Origin: a virus
Length of the DNA: 29,897 nucleotides
Reading direction: 5' to 3' (one strand)
IMG/VR virus record: IMGVR_UViG_3300034685_000141
Coordinates: 1-29,897 of that record
Shown: positions 22,494 through 29,644 of the stretch, piece by piece
Position numbering within the stretch: the first letter of the stretch is position 1
How the letters are laid out: each line of letters begins with the position of its first letter
Translations under genes and position numbers: made by a program
The notes under the pieces: generated by a model
What the model saw: only the letters and a program-made list of their open reading frames with translations
The model's database searches: none
What the model was told of the DNA's origin: nothing

Positions 22494-22884
22494 TATTAAT
22501 CCCCTTTTCTAACACTTTTTTCAGGCTTTCTATGGCCTTCCATGCATTACGACTGCTTAACCATTCCGGCCGTTCCACTCCATACCATTTTCTTAAAAAA
22601 CTTGTTAACCGCTTGGGATTATCATCCCAGCCCAATTCTTTTTCCAACTGCCTTATCTTCCAAATCTGTTTATTACTTGCCATGCCTGGTCTGCTTTTTG
22701 TTTCTTCCTTTAATATTACTAGAGCCTGCACTACTCTCCTTAATTCCTTCTCTGTGCAGGCTCTCATACTATCTTTTTGTGTTTCACGGAATAGAACACT
22801 ATAAAGTTCCTCTTTATGGAGGCCTAGCCCTTTGGCTAAGCCCCATATAATTTTTTTGGTATCTTTGGGTTGTGCAGCCCCCAT
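22459..22884 (-). CDS. gemA: GemA / Mu gp16-like protein (DUF1018)
   Basis: A 141-residue protein of the GemA family. It has the full DUF1018 signature: IWGLAKGLGL near the start, then MASNKQIWKIRQLEKELGW, and the closing RLTSFLRKWYGVERPEWLSSRNAWKAIESLKKV. In Mu, GemA affects host gene expression and DNA supercoiling in the early phase; the precise job is unclear. Its presence ties this phage to the Mu group. Length is normal. Confidence 0.9.
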   Translation of the reverse strand: MGAAQPKDTKKIIWGLAKGLGLHKEELYSVLFRETQKDSMRACTEKELRRVVQALVILKEETKSRPGMASNKQIWKIRQLEKELGWDDNPKRLTSFLRKWYGVERPEWLSSRNAWKAIESLKKVLEKGINNGSREEVQDNL

Positions 22885-22899
22885 TTAATCCACCTGCCT

Positions 22900-23520
22900 T
22901 TAGCAGTTTTGATAACTTAATCCAATACTCAACCGGTCCTCCACCCAAATAGCTTTTCGTAACTTTTCTAAATCTATCCGATCTAAATCAAAGTAGCGGG
23001 TAACTAATTCATAATTCTTAGCTTCCTTAATTGCATCCAATTCCTCTTCAAGATTACCTTCTACGCCCATATTTTCAAGAAGTTCCTTGTCTTTTAGATA
23101 GTCACCTTTAAACTTCTTCATAGCCACTTTTACTTTCTTTTCATCAAGTCCCATGTTTATTAAAATAGTTTTGATATCGTGTTCTGCATAATCTCCTTTA
23201 TACAGTGCTATTAAAGCCTTTTTAAAGTTTGCGTCTACTTCATATTCAACCTTTTCTTTTTTAACAACCTTACCTTCTACTAAACCACCCAACAATTCAT
23301 TCAACAGCTCATAATCATCTATTTCAAAGTTTTCTTTATAGCACACATCACAACTACCCAAAGAGCCGAAAAGCTGTTTCCATTTGAGGTTCTTGTTTTC
23401 CATATCCTCTAAGGCAACAGACTGTAAATCAGCCTTTATTCTATCTAGTTCCTTTTTCTTTTCTTTGAGTTCCATATCCAGTTGAATAGCCTTATCAATC
23501 TTTTCTTGTAAAGTCAACAC
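22900..23520 (-). CDS. Helical early protein, unknown
   Basis: About 206 residues. The N-terminal 40 residues form a Lys/Glu-rich coiled coil (EKIDKAIQLDMELKEKKKELDRIKADL) followed by a middle region with KWKQLFGSLGSCDVCYKENFEIDDYELL and a helical rest. The coiled-coil start recalls host-nuclease inhibitors (Mu Gam-like) and siphovirus Gp157-like proteins, but no clear match is visible. Start uncertain: GTG at 23526 or 23520 or TTG at 23517, near a GAGGTG site. It sits where Gam-type proteins stand in Mu-like phages. Confidence 0.7.
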   Translation of the reverse strand: MLTLQEKIDKAIQLDMELKEKKKELDRIKADLQSVALEDMENKNLKWKQLFGSLGSCDVCYKENFEIDDYELLNELLGGLVEGKVVKKEKVEYEVDANFKKALIALYKGDYAEHDIKTILINMGLDEKKVKVAMKKFKGDYLKDKELLENMGVEGNLEEELDAIKEAKNYELVTRYFDLDRIDLEKLRKAIWVEDRLSIGLSYQNC

Positions 23521-23542
23521 AATCACCTCAGGATTTCTTAAA

Positions 23543-23779
23543 TTATAGGAGCTTTAATTTTTTAAGACACTTTTCACAGATAAATCTACCTTCAAAATTT
23601 TTAAGATTCTCATCACCCTTACAGATCAAACAAGAACCAATAATTCTTTCTATTACTATCTTCCCATCAGCAGTAGTATCAATTTTTATCTTTTCACCAC
23701 CTTGAATACCTAAATCCCTTCTCAGTGAACTGGGTATTGTAACTCCTCCACTTTTACCGATTTTTTTATTATGCACCAT
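23543..23779 (-). CDS. AbrB/SpoVT-type regulator with C-terminal zinc ribbon
   Basis: A 78-residue protein. Residues 1-50 are an AbrB/MazE swapped-hairpin DNA-binding domain (KIGKSGGVTIPSSLRRDLGIQGGEKIKID). The last part has two Cys pairs (CLICKGD and CEKCLKK), a small zinc ribbon. It probably binds DNA as a dimer and controls phage or host genes. The ATG at 23779 follows a GAGGAGG site. Fusion with a zinc ribbon makes it larger than a simple AbrB unit. Confidence 0.82.
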   Translation of the reverse strand: MVHNKKIGKSGGVTIPSSLRRDLGIQGGEKIKIDTTADGKIVIERIIGSCLICKGDENLKNFEGRFICEKCLKKLKLL

Positions 23780-23786
23780 GCTTTAA

Positions 23787-24050
23787 CTACCTCCTCATCA
23801 TTGGTATTTTCTTAATAAAACTAAGAGCGGATTGCTCCTGCTTTACCTCAAAGCCACTTACTTCCTTTAGTAGCTTAATCTGACCAAGTTTTAACTGGTT
23901 TATATCGCCTAAGTTATCGTAGGATATAAAATTCTTATTTACATACTCCATAATCTCAGTTAAAGCCTCATCTCTAGAGCTTAATCCCTCAGCAACACAG
24001 TTTAAGTTTTTCACAACTATATTTTCTAAACCAATTGGCATAACCTGCAT
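23787..24050 (-). CDS. Small helical early protein
   Basis: An 87-residue protein (MQVMPIGLENIVVKNLN...) with a helical middle (DEALTEIMEYVNKNF) and a basic end (FIKKIPMMRR). I chose the ATG at 24050, seven to eight bases after AAAGGGG; a GTG at 24068 is an alternative. It follows the MuB-like gene after a 66-base gap that contains a large hairpin. Not recognised; perhaps a replication accessory factor, as genes after MuB often are. Confidence 0.6.
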   Translation of the reverse strand: MQVMPIGLENIVVKNLNCVAEGLSSRDEALTEIMEYVNKNFISYDNLGDINQLKLGQIKLLKEVSGFEVKQEQSALSFIKKIPMMRR

Positions 24051-24106
24051 TTTGCATTCCCCTTTCACTCTGGTATAATTAAAGTAAGTTTAAATATTTT
24101 TCTTTG

Positions 24107-24152
24107 CGGGCCGTGACTAGACTAATATGCCCATTAGTTTAGCCATGGCCCG
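24107..24152 (-). repeat. Long imperfect hairpin at end of MuB gene
   Basis: A 20-base stem with two mismatches around a six-base loop. The arms end in CGGGCC/GGCCCG, and ACTAAT/ATTAGT closes the loop. It covers the last 12 codons of the MuB-like gene and ten bases after its stop. There is no U tract after it, so it is not a plain terminator; it may affect mRNA stability or processing. Confidence 0.7.
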
Positions 24153-25013
24153 TACCCCTTTAGCAGATAAATCTTTATTGTTTTGTGCATTAACAAAAAC
24201 ATGAATTGCTCCTCTTAAACCAAACTTACTTTTGCAAATGTTTAAAAGGAAATCTAATACTTCCTCTTCCTGATCTCCAAACACACTTACTACATCCTTT
24301 TTAGTAAAAACATCAGTCAACAAATGACTCCTCATGCCGATCCTGCTAAATAGCTGTGCAAATTCTGCCTGCTGCTTACCTAAAAGCTTACTGTATACTA
24401 CTGCATTTCCGATTAAGATTATTGCTGTATTGGTACTGTCATTTATACTTCTCACAATCTCCAGGGCCTTGTGGGTTAAATGCTGGGCCTCATCAATCAC
24501 TATGGTTTTATCAGCTCCGGTAAGTTTGTCCAGCACATCCATATAAACATCATCCATGCTACCATTTCTAATAGTCTTAAGCTGCTTTGCTAGTAACTTT
24601 AAAAAAGCTTTAGGGCTATTAAAAGCAGGATTAACTGTTACCATTACCACATCCGGCTTATCCTTTGACCATTCCTGGGCTGTTCTTGTTTTACCTATAC
24701 CTGCATCACCATAAACAACACCTATAGTTTTCTGTATGCGACAATATTCCAGTACCTGCCAAACATTTTGACTTATACCAGTCATAGCAAAGCCAATATC
24801 TCTAGCATCCAAAACCTCTTGACGAATACTTTCTTTTTCAAAGAATGCTATTACTTTATGATTAATAGCCTCTGGATTAGGGTAATTTCCCTTTAGCCAC
24901 CGGCTAAAAGTACTTTCCCCTATCCCTATCAAATTAGCTAGCCTTGCTTGGCTCAATCCTTTTTCTTCCATGTATTTAACACACTTTTGGACTAAATCTA
25001 ATCTTTCATCCAT
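24117..25013 (-). CDS. MuB-like transposition ATPase with HTH domain
   Basis: A 298-residue AAA+ protein. Residues 1-60 hold a helix-turn-helix domain (LSQARLANLIGIGESTFSRWL), as in MuB. Walker A is GDAGIGKT (102-109), Walker B IVIDEAQ (171-177), and a sensor-like IILIGN strand follows. In Mu, MuB binds target DNA in an ATP-dependent way, recruits the MuA transpososome and gives target immunity. It directly follows the transposase gene (two-base gap). The gene ends within a long hairpin. Confidence 0.93.
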   Translation of the reverse strand: MDERLDLVQKCVKYMEEKGLSQARLANLIGIGESTFSRWLKGNYPNPEAINHKVIAFFEKESIRQEVLDARDIGFAMTGISQNVWQVLEYCRIQKTIGVVYGDAGIGKTRTAQEWSKDKPDVVMVTVNPAFNSPKAFLKLLAKQLKTIRNGSMDDVYMDVLDKLTGADKTIVIDEAQHLTHKALEIVRSINDSTNTAIILIGNAVVYSKLLGKQQAEFAQLFSRIGMRSHLLTDVFTKKDVVSVFGDQEEEVLDFLLNICKSKFGLRGAIHVFVNAQNNKDLSAKGVRAMAKLMGILV

Positions 25014-25015
25014 CT

Positions 25016-26965
25016 TTACTCCTCCTCTTTTTTCTTTTTAGCATTAATAATCATTCTGTTAAAATCAATTAAATCTGTTTCCCCAACAACAGCTGCTAAT
25101 TGCTGTTTACCGTTAAAACTGATCGGCTGAATTACATCGGCTTCATAATCAGTATTATCTGCTTTTATATTTTCTTTAGCTTTTCTCAACAACACTTCCA
25201 TAGCTTTCGGAGCTTGGTAGATACTTAATTGCTGATCCATATAACCTTTTATAAGCTCCTTCTGTTTCTTAACCCTTTTATTCATTTTCTTTATTGCTTC
25301 TTTATCAATAGTTCCCTCATATCCGCCTTTTTCCAATAGATACGCTGTACCTAGATATCTTTCTTCACTGTCATAAACCCTTACGGAACTAAGGTCTTCA
25401 CTGTCATATCTAACATATACCTCTTGTTTAAAGTAATGATGCACAAGTTCCTCACTATAGAACCAAAGCTTTTGACCACTAATAGTTATGTATACGCCAT
25501 TACGATCCACTTTCTGTAAGCGGGCATTTCTTAATAACATGAGATTTAATTGTTCTTCAGTGGCAGTGCGCTTAACTATTAAGTTCTGAGCATAACATTC
25601 ATTCGGTGATAGACCATTTAATCCCTCAGCTTGTGACTTTCTAGTGTTATACCAGCCTTCAAAATAAACCCATAAATCTTCTTTTATCTTAGAAGCTAGC
25701 GGGATATTGTCAGCATTTTTAAGTATTTTATTATGACGCTCTGGTCTGCTTTCTGGCCGATTACCACAGTAGGTCATAATTAACTTAGAAAACTCTCCGG
25801 AAACCTGTTTAAAGGCTCTTTCCACAACTTTAGCACGGGCATTACGGACCTTTGCATTATGCATTTCTATTCCTAACCGTTCTAAAATAGTTGAACCATA
25901 ATCCGCATTAGTATCCGTTTTTCTTTTCCCTCTGCCACCAAAATCCCTAACCAGATACTCTTTACCGTTATCCAAATAAACCTGTTTAGGTATGCCGAAT
26001 CTTTTAACTGCATCCCTGAAAGAAAGAATTACACCATCACTGTTACTTGTCTGACATAGGCGCATGGATAAAAGTTTCCTACTTCTTATATCCATCCAGA
26101 CTACCACATGGGGCCTATACACTTTGCCTGTAACATCATCCCGAACCATAATATCCAAGGTATGATAGTCACTGCTCCATATATCATTACTGTCTAGGTA
26201 CTCATAAGTTCTGACAATGTAGGGTAATACCTCATCTGTTAGAACTTTATCTCCTTCCCGGAAATATTTGACTACCCCGGCAGGAATCTTGTTAACGGCA
26301 CGATAGAAAGTATCTGGTGAGGGTAAAGGAAGTAATTGTGGCATTTCCAACTCAGCCCAGGCTTTTGTCAACCTGTAAACATGCATTAGATTCGGCTGGT
26401 TTTCATCTAACCACCACTGTAAAAATACCGACCAAACTATTTCATCTATTGAAGTTTTACCCTTAGTCTTGCTATTAGACCTATGGTCAGCCAGGGCAAT
26501 TTCTCCATACTGCCGGTACTTTTGCCATTTATCCCTTAAAGTACGTTCTTTTATGCTCTTATGAGGATTTTGTATATTATGAATTTTTATAAACTCCTTA
26601 GTTTTCAGGGTTTTCTGCTTTTTATAAGGAGCTATAAACCTTCGCCAATCCTCCAGAACCTTTTTCCAATAAGCTATTTCCTGCCTTTGTTCCGCTGTCA
26701 AATCCTCGATAGTCATATCCTCATATTTATTAGGTTTCTCCTCCACACCCAGGGCTTGCTCAGTGGCTTTAAGCCTGGCATAATACTTAGCCTGAGCCTT
26801 CTCGCTTAATTCCCGTAAACTCACCCTGTATTCAAAGCCCCGTCTACTCGAACAAGGAACTTTAACTGCTTTCATCTTATTTCTTTCAATTTGTTTATAT
26901 ATAGTGTTATACGATTTGCCTTCTAATTCAGCCACTTCATTGAGTGTTAATAAAGCAAGAGCCAC
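25016..26965 (-). CDS. MuA-like DDE transposase
   Basis: A 649-residue DDE transposase, close to MuA in length (663). Residues 1-60 form a winged-helix-like DNA-binding part (LTLNEVAELEGKSYNTIYKQI), then two helical binding domains up to about residue 230. The RNase H-like core carries D266 (SSDYHTLD), D332 (YLDNGKEY) and E382 (VVERAFKQ), spaced much as in MuA (269, 336, 392). The C-terminal domain, including GYMDQ and the basic end KKKKEEE, would contact MuB. It acts in integration and replicative transposition. The start is a GTG at 26965 behind AAAGGGGGGAG. Confidence 0.95.
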   Translation of the reverse strand: MALALLTLNEVAELEGKSYNTIYKQIERNKMKAVKVPCSSRRGFEYRVSLRELSEKAQAKYYARLKATEQALGVEEKPNKYEDMTIEDLTAEQRQEIAYWKKVLEDWRRFIAPYKKQKTLKTKEFIKIHNIQNPHKSIKERTLRDKWQKYRQYGEIALADHRSNSKTKGKTSIDEIVWSVFLQWWLDENQPNLMHVYRLTKAWAELEMPQLLPLPSPDTFYRAVNKIPAGVVKYFREGDKVLTDEVLPYIVRTYEYLDSNDIWSSDYHTLDIMVRDDVTGKVYRPHVVVWMDIRSRKLLSMRLCQTSNSDGVILSFRDAVKRFGIPKQVYLDNGKEYLVRDFGGRGKRKTDTNADYGSTILERLGIEMHNAKVRNARAKVVERAFKQVSGEFSKLIMTYCGNRPESRPERHNKILKNADNIPLASKIKEDLWVYFEGWYNTRKSQAEGLNGLSPNECYAQNLIVKRTATEEQLNLMLLRNARLQKVDRNGVYITISGQKLWFYSEELVHHYFKQEVYVRYDSEDLSSVRVYDSEERYLGTAYLLEKGGYEGTIDKEAIKKMNKRVKKQKELIKGYMDQQLSIYQAPKAMEVLLRKAKENIKADNTDYEADVIQPISFNGKQQLAAVVGETDLIDFNRMIINAKKKKEEE

Positions 26966-27006
26966 CTAACTCCCCCCTTTAAGTCCAGAACAAAATATGG
27001 TAAAAT

Positions 27007-27345
27007 TTACTTGATAATTTTTATTTTGTTAGGCTCTAGCTTTTGTTTAAATTCAGCCATTACCTGGAGTTCATGTTCCAGATGTTCTTTTATGTCGCCC
27101 AGTGCTGATATTTGGCTGTAAAACAAAGCTAGAGCATTTTTCATTTCTGCTTCTTTTGCTGCTATTTGTTTTTTGACATTCTCCAGCTCCTGCTGTAATA
27201 TTTCTTCCCGCTGGCTAAAAAAGATATTTGCATATTGCTTGTTAGCATCAAGAACATAATTATGAACACTTGGTACTAAAAATCCTAAATGAGCCTTTCC
27301 ATGAGCCATTTTTTTAGCTGCATAGCTAGAAAATTTCTCACTCAT
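27007..27345 (-). CDS. Coiled-coil early protein
   Basis: A 112-residue protein. The start MSEKFSSYAAKKMAHGKAHLGFLVPSVHNYVLDANKQY is followed by a coiled coil (about 50-80, EEILQQELENVKKQIAAKEAEMKNAL) and a helical rest. I chose the ATG at 27345, nine bases after AAGGAGG, over an upstream TTG. Not recognised; it lies directly before the transposase gene in the early operon. Confidence 0.6.
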   Translation of the reverse strand: MSEKFSSYAAKKMAHGKAHLGFLVPSVHNYVLDANKQYANIFFSQREEILQQELENVKKQIAAKEAEMKNALALFYSQISALGDIKEHLEHELQVMAEFKQKLEPNKIKIIK

Positions 27346-27361
27346 TCCCAACAACCTCCTT

Positions 27362-27568
27362 TTAAGCTACATCAATATCCAGTTGCAAAAACTCAGCAAT
27401 CCTTCTTTTATACTTTTGGCCACCTTTTCTGTCTGTAAGGATCATGGTTAAATATTCCTCACTCATCCCTACCCGTTTCGCCAATTCTCTTTGAGTCATA
27501 TTAAGCTCTATGAGTCTTTTTTTGACTTCTCTGCTAAAATGGCTTAAAGGTTTCTTATTGTTATACAT
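27362..27568 (-). CDS. Small Cro/Ner-like HTH regulator
   Basis: A 68-residue protein with a Cro/C1-type helix-turn-helix (VKKRLIELNMTQRELAKRVGMSEEYLTMILTDRKGGQKYKRRIAEFLQ in shortened form; residues about 14-57). Early Mu encodes a similarly small Ner protein that turns down the early promoter after infection; this protein is well placed for that job, two bases after the preceding gene's stop. It may bind palindromes in the early leader (28425-28457). Confidence 0.85.
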   Translation of the reverse strand: MYNNKKPLSHFSREVKKRLIELNMTQRELAKRVGMSEEYLTMILTDRKGGQKYKRRIAEFLQLDIDVA

Positions 27569-27570
27569 TA

Positions 27571-27735
27571 TTAACCACTCCTTTGTTTTTGAAACCTTCT
27601 TGTTTTCCCGGAATATTTATGAACAATCTCTATCATCTCCGGTGTATCTTTAATAACCAGCCAGTTTGCCCAATTTAAACCTTTAGATTTTATTAACTCA
27701 CCTTGCCTTCTGGTAGGCCGTTTACCGTGTTTCAC
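27571..27735 (-). CDS. Small phage protein, DUF6906 family
   Basis: A 54-residue basic protein. The sequence KHGKRPTRRQGELIKSKGL, then NWLVIKDTPEMIEIVHKYSGKTRRF, matches DUF6906 proteins of Firmicutes phages. I chose the GTG at 27735, which has AAGGAG eight bases upstream; the frame open to 27771 has no good site. Function unknown. Confidence 0.75.
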   Translation of the reverse strand: MKHGKRPTRRQGELIKSKGLNWANWLVIKDTPEMIEIVHKYSGKTRRFQKQRSG

Positions 27736-27789
27736 TTCCTTCACTCCTTTTTTGCAGGTTTTCCCTCCCAAGTGTAGAAATGATAGTTA

Positions 27790-28087
27790 GGTGCCGGTGA
27801 TGGGAGGATCAAATGACACATTCTTTAAATAAACTTTTTGATGATGAAAAATTACCTATCAATTGCCCTGTTTGTAGCCATAACTTTAATGTAAAACTTC
27901 GTGAAATGACAAAAGACGGTTCAATAGTTCAATGTCCTGCCTGCAAAACAGATATTGAACTTCAACATGATACAACTACCAAAAAAACCTTAAGAGATAT
28001 CGAAAAAGCTACAAAGAAATTTGAAAAATCTCTTAATGATCTAGAAAAAGCATTTAAAAAATTCGGAAGATAATATTAGCCGGCACC
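27790..28087 (+). repeat. 298-bp unit bracketed by inverted repeats
   Basis: GGTGCCGG (27790-27797) and CCGGCACC (28080-28087) are perfect 8-bp inverted repeats flanking the only plus-strand gene in the early operon. Nothing clearly resembling a target duplication is seen at the edges. The unit may be a small inserted cassette or moron; repeats of eight bases could also arise by chance. Confidence 0.4.
27813..28073 (+). CDS. Zinc-ribbon protein, plus-strand moron candidate
   Basis: An 86-residue protein. The first half has CPVC (18-21) and CPAC (41-44), a zinc ribbon; the second half is a charged coiled coil (about 55-85, KTLRDIEKATKKFEKSLNDLEKAF). It has a strong GGGAGG site. It runs against the early operon and converges on the 28094 gene, ending 20 bases away. 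The reversed orientation and the flanking inverted repeats suggest a gene that is expressed in the lysogen. A weak -35/-10 pair (TTGCAG-17-TAGAAA, near 27753) may drive it. Function unknown. Confidence 0.72.
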   Translation: MTHSLNKLFDDEKLPINCPVCSHNFNVKLREMTKDGSIVQCPACKTDIELQHDTTTKKTLRDIEKATKKFEKSLNDLEKAFKKFGR

Positions 28088-28093
28088 CATTTT

Positions 28094-28390
28094 TTAATTT
28101 GTTTTATTTAAATTAACTTTTACTTCATTAATTAATTTGGTTAATTCAATTAAGTCTCCAATAAATTTTTCCGCTGTAAGATGTATTGTGATAATTTGGT
28201 TTGTCTTAACTTCTCGATCCACCAGTAGCTGCTTCATCATTTCTTCCAGTAGCTCAACCTCCACCTTGGTCTCCTTCCACTCTTTCTCATACCCCTTTCT
28301 TGGCTTGTCCATCAAATAATTGGTCGAATAACACAACAGGTTATGGCAGGCCTCATCGTAATATTTCTTCAAAAGTTCCTGTTTTGTCAT
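28094..28390 (-). CDS. First early gene, helical protein of unknown function
   Basis: A 98-residue helical protein (MTKQELLKKYYDEACHNLL...). I chose the ATG at 28390 behind GGAGGGATGG; the frame open further upstream to 28522 would enter the promoter and operator. It would be the first product of the early promoter. A single region rich in Glu and Lys (EKEWKETKVEVELLEEMMKQLL) suggests a coiled coil. Not recognised. Confidence 0.65.
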   Translation of the reverse strand: MTKQELLKKYYDEACHNLLCYSTNYLMDKPRKGYEKEWKETKVEVELLEEMMKQLLVDREVKTNQIITIHLTAEKFIGDLIELTKLINEVKVNLNKTN

Positions 28391-28424
28391 TGCACCATCC
28401 CTCCTTCCAAACAAAAGTATTAAA

Positions 28425-28457
28425 TTACCACTATTCACTAATAGTAAAAACTGGTAA
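28425..28457 (-). promoter_or_regulatory. Palindrome cluster in the early leader
   Basis: TTACCA (28425-28430) and TGGTAA (28452-28457), a perfect ACTATT/AATAGT dyad (28430-28445) and a further TTGGTAA copy at 28472-28478 lie downstream of the early promoter. They could be a second operator, perhaps for the Ner-like protein, or a leader hairpin. Confidence 0.35.
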
Positions 28458-28489
28458 CATATTGGTAAGAATTCTAATCCGCTAATTAA

Positions 28490-28518
28490 ATTATATATCC
28501 GTATGCCGATATTGTCAA
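28490..28518 (-). promoter_or_regulatory. Early lytic promoter, consensus sigma-70
   Basis: TTGACA (28518-28513), 17-base spacer, TATAAT (28495-28490): a perfect consensus promoter on the minus strand. The start is predicted near 28483, giving a leader of about 93 bases before the first early gene. It must be held off in the lysogen by the repressor. Confidence 0.88.
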
Positions 28519-28540
28519 TCAAAAATATCGATTTTCGGAT
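28497..28540. promoter_or_regulatory. Nested palindromic operator
   Basis: Two inverted repeats share one centre (28518.5): CGATATT (28507-28513) with AATATCG (28524-28530), and ATCCG (28497-28501) with CGGAT (28536-28540). The centre lies at the edge of the early -35 box, so bound repressor would block the promoter. It also adjoins the repressor gene start. Confidence 0.75.
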
Positions 28541-28558
28541 TTTTTAAGGAGTGATTTT

Positions 28559-29287
28559 ATGTCGTCTATTGGCGATCGTTTCAAAGAGTTAAGAAAAAAA
28601 TTTAATATTAACCAAAAAGAATGTGCATCTAAAATCGGTATTTCCCAAGGTACTTTAAGTGACATAGAAAGTAATAATACACGTCCATCTATTGAAACAT
28701 TAATATCCGCAAGCCGATTTTTTAATGTAACAACAGACTGGCTACTGACAGGAGAAGAGCACACTACAAATAAAAAAACTGATTTAATACTGAATGATCT
28801 AGAAGAAGAATGTTTACATATGTACAACCAATTAACACTTAATAATAAATACCGAATACTCGGAAGTTTAGATATGTTATTAAAAACTCAAAACACACCA
28901 CCACCAATAAAAAAGCCAACAAAAAAAGTACCTATTATAGGTACTGTAGCAGCTGGATCACCTATCCTGGCTACAAACTATTTTGAGGATTTCATTGAAA
29001 CCGACAATTTTAAAGCTGATTATGCTCTTATAATAAAAGGTGATAGTATGGAACCACTAATAAAAGACAAAGAAATTGTATTAGTACAAAAAACTACTGT
29101 TAGTGAAGGCGAAATAGGCATTTTTATCATTGGTACTACTCCAGAAGATTCAGAAGCTACCTGTAAAAAACTTAAAAAAATATCCAATTACCATATACAA
29201 CTTATCTCCATAAATCCTAGACACGAACCAATAGATATAGATTTAACGAAAGAACAAGTCAGAGCTATAGGAAAGGTATTAATATAA
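28559..29287 (+). CDS. CI/LexA-type repressor (HTH plus S24 peptidase)
   Basis: A 242-residue repressor. Residues 5-62 are a Cro/C1 HTH (NINQKECASKIGISQGTLSDIESNNTRPS in shortened form), followed by a linker and an S24 autopeptidase: cleavage pair A132-G133 in TVAAGSP, nucleophile S163 in KGDSMEP and Lys 203/204 as general base. Such repressors cut themselves with RecA after DNA damage, so this prophage should be SOS-inducible, unlike Mu, whose repressor is controlled otherwise. The ATG has AAGGAG, and the transcript ends at the 29593 terminator or earlier. Confidence 0.93.
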   Translation: MSSIGDRFKELRKKFNINQKECASKIGISQGTLSDIESNNTRPSIETLISASRFFNVTTDWLLTGEEHTTNKKTDLILNDLEEECLHMYNQLTLNNKYRILGSLDMLLKTQNTPPPIKKPTKKVPIIGTVAAGSPILATNYFEDFIETDNFKADYALIIKGDSMEPLIKDKEIVLVQKTTVSEGEIGIFIIGTTPEDSEATCKKLKKISNYHIQLISINPRHEPIDIDLTKEQVRAIGKVLI

Positions 29288-29592
29288 ATTTTTGTGCATT
29301 TTTATGCAAAAAAAGATAAGATTTCCTACCTTTTTTAATTAATTATTTTGCAATTTACCGTGCGAATTTTTAGTTGTAATTTTTTTACTCCCCCTAAAAC
29401 CCTTGTTTTTACAAACTTTTTTCCAACTTGACATGTCAAGTTGAATAGAATCATTTTGTCAAGTTGTCCATTTGAAATTTAACCGTTTTACTTCTTTTTC
29501 TGGAGATCAATTAAAGATTTTTTATCCGTCTTTAAAGCCTATTTAATGGGCTTTGCAAGGTTTTTGAAAGATTATTAAAGACTATTAAAGAC
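29288..29592. other. Left-end noncoding region with repeats
   Basis: No gene is supported. The stretch is AT-rich and holds a 20-bp palindrome with a third half-site (29424-29466), ATTAAAG motifs (including a tandem pair at 29573-29590) and TTTTGCAA-type sites (29346 and 29552). A position of 180 to 490 bp from the phage end suits regulatory or transposase sites. Confidence 0.6.
29424..29466. repeat. CAACTTGACA palindrome plus third half-site
   Basis: CAACTTGACA and TGTCAAGTTG abut to form a perfect 20-bp palindrome at 29424-29443. A further TGTCAAGTTG follows at 29457-29466, 23 bases from the second half. The three identical 10-mers suggest a protein that binds as a dimer plus an additional subunit. 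Which protein is unknown. Confidence 0.7.
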
Positions 29593-29640
29593 AAAAAAGG
29601 GCAGCTCAACCCATCCGGTTAAAACTGCCCTTTTTATTAT
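29593..29640 (+). terminator. Bidirectional intrinsic terminator
   Basis: GGGCAG/CTGCCC with flanking A and T runs (AAAAAAGGGCAG ... CTGCCCTTTTTATT), and an inner AACC/GGTT pair. It ends the repressor transcript on the plus strand and would also stop host transcription entering from the right, which reads into six U residues on the minus strand. Confidence 0.85.
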
Positions 29641-29644
29641 TTTT

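Noticed and set aside
24066-24082. TATAAT on the plus strand near 24073.
   Set aside because: No plus-strand gene follows, and no matching -35 box is present.
29297-29316. GCAT/ATGC hairpin with flanking T and A runs just after the repressor gene, a possible terminator.
   Set aside because: The stem has only four solid pairs plus A-T pairs with a bulge; the terminator at 29593-29640 is far better.
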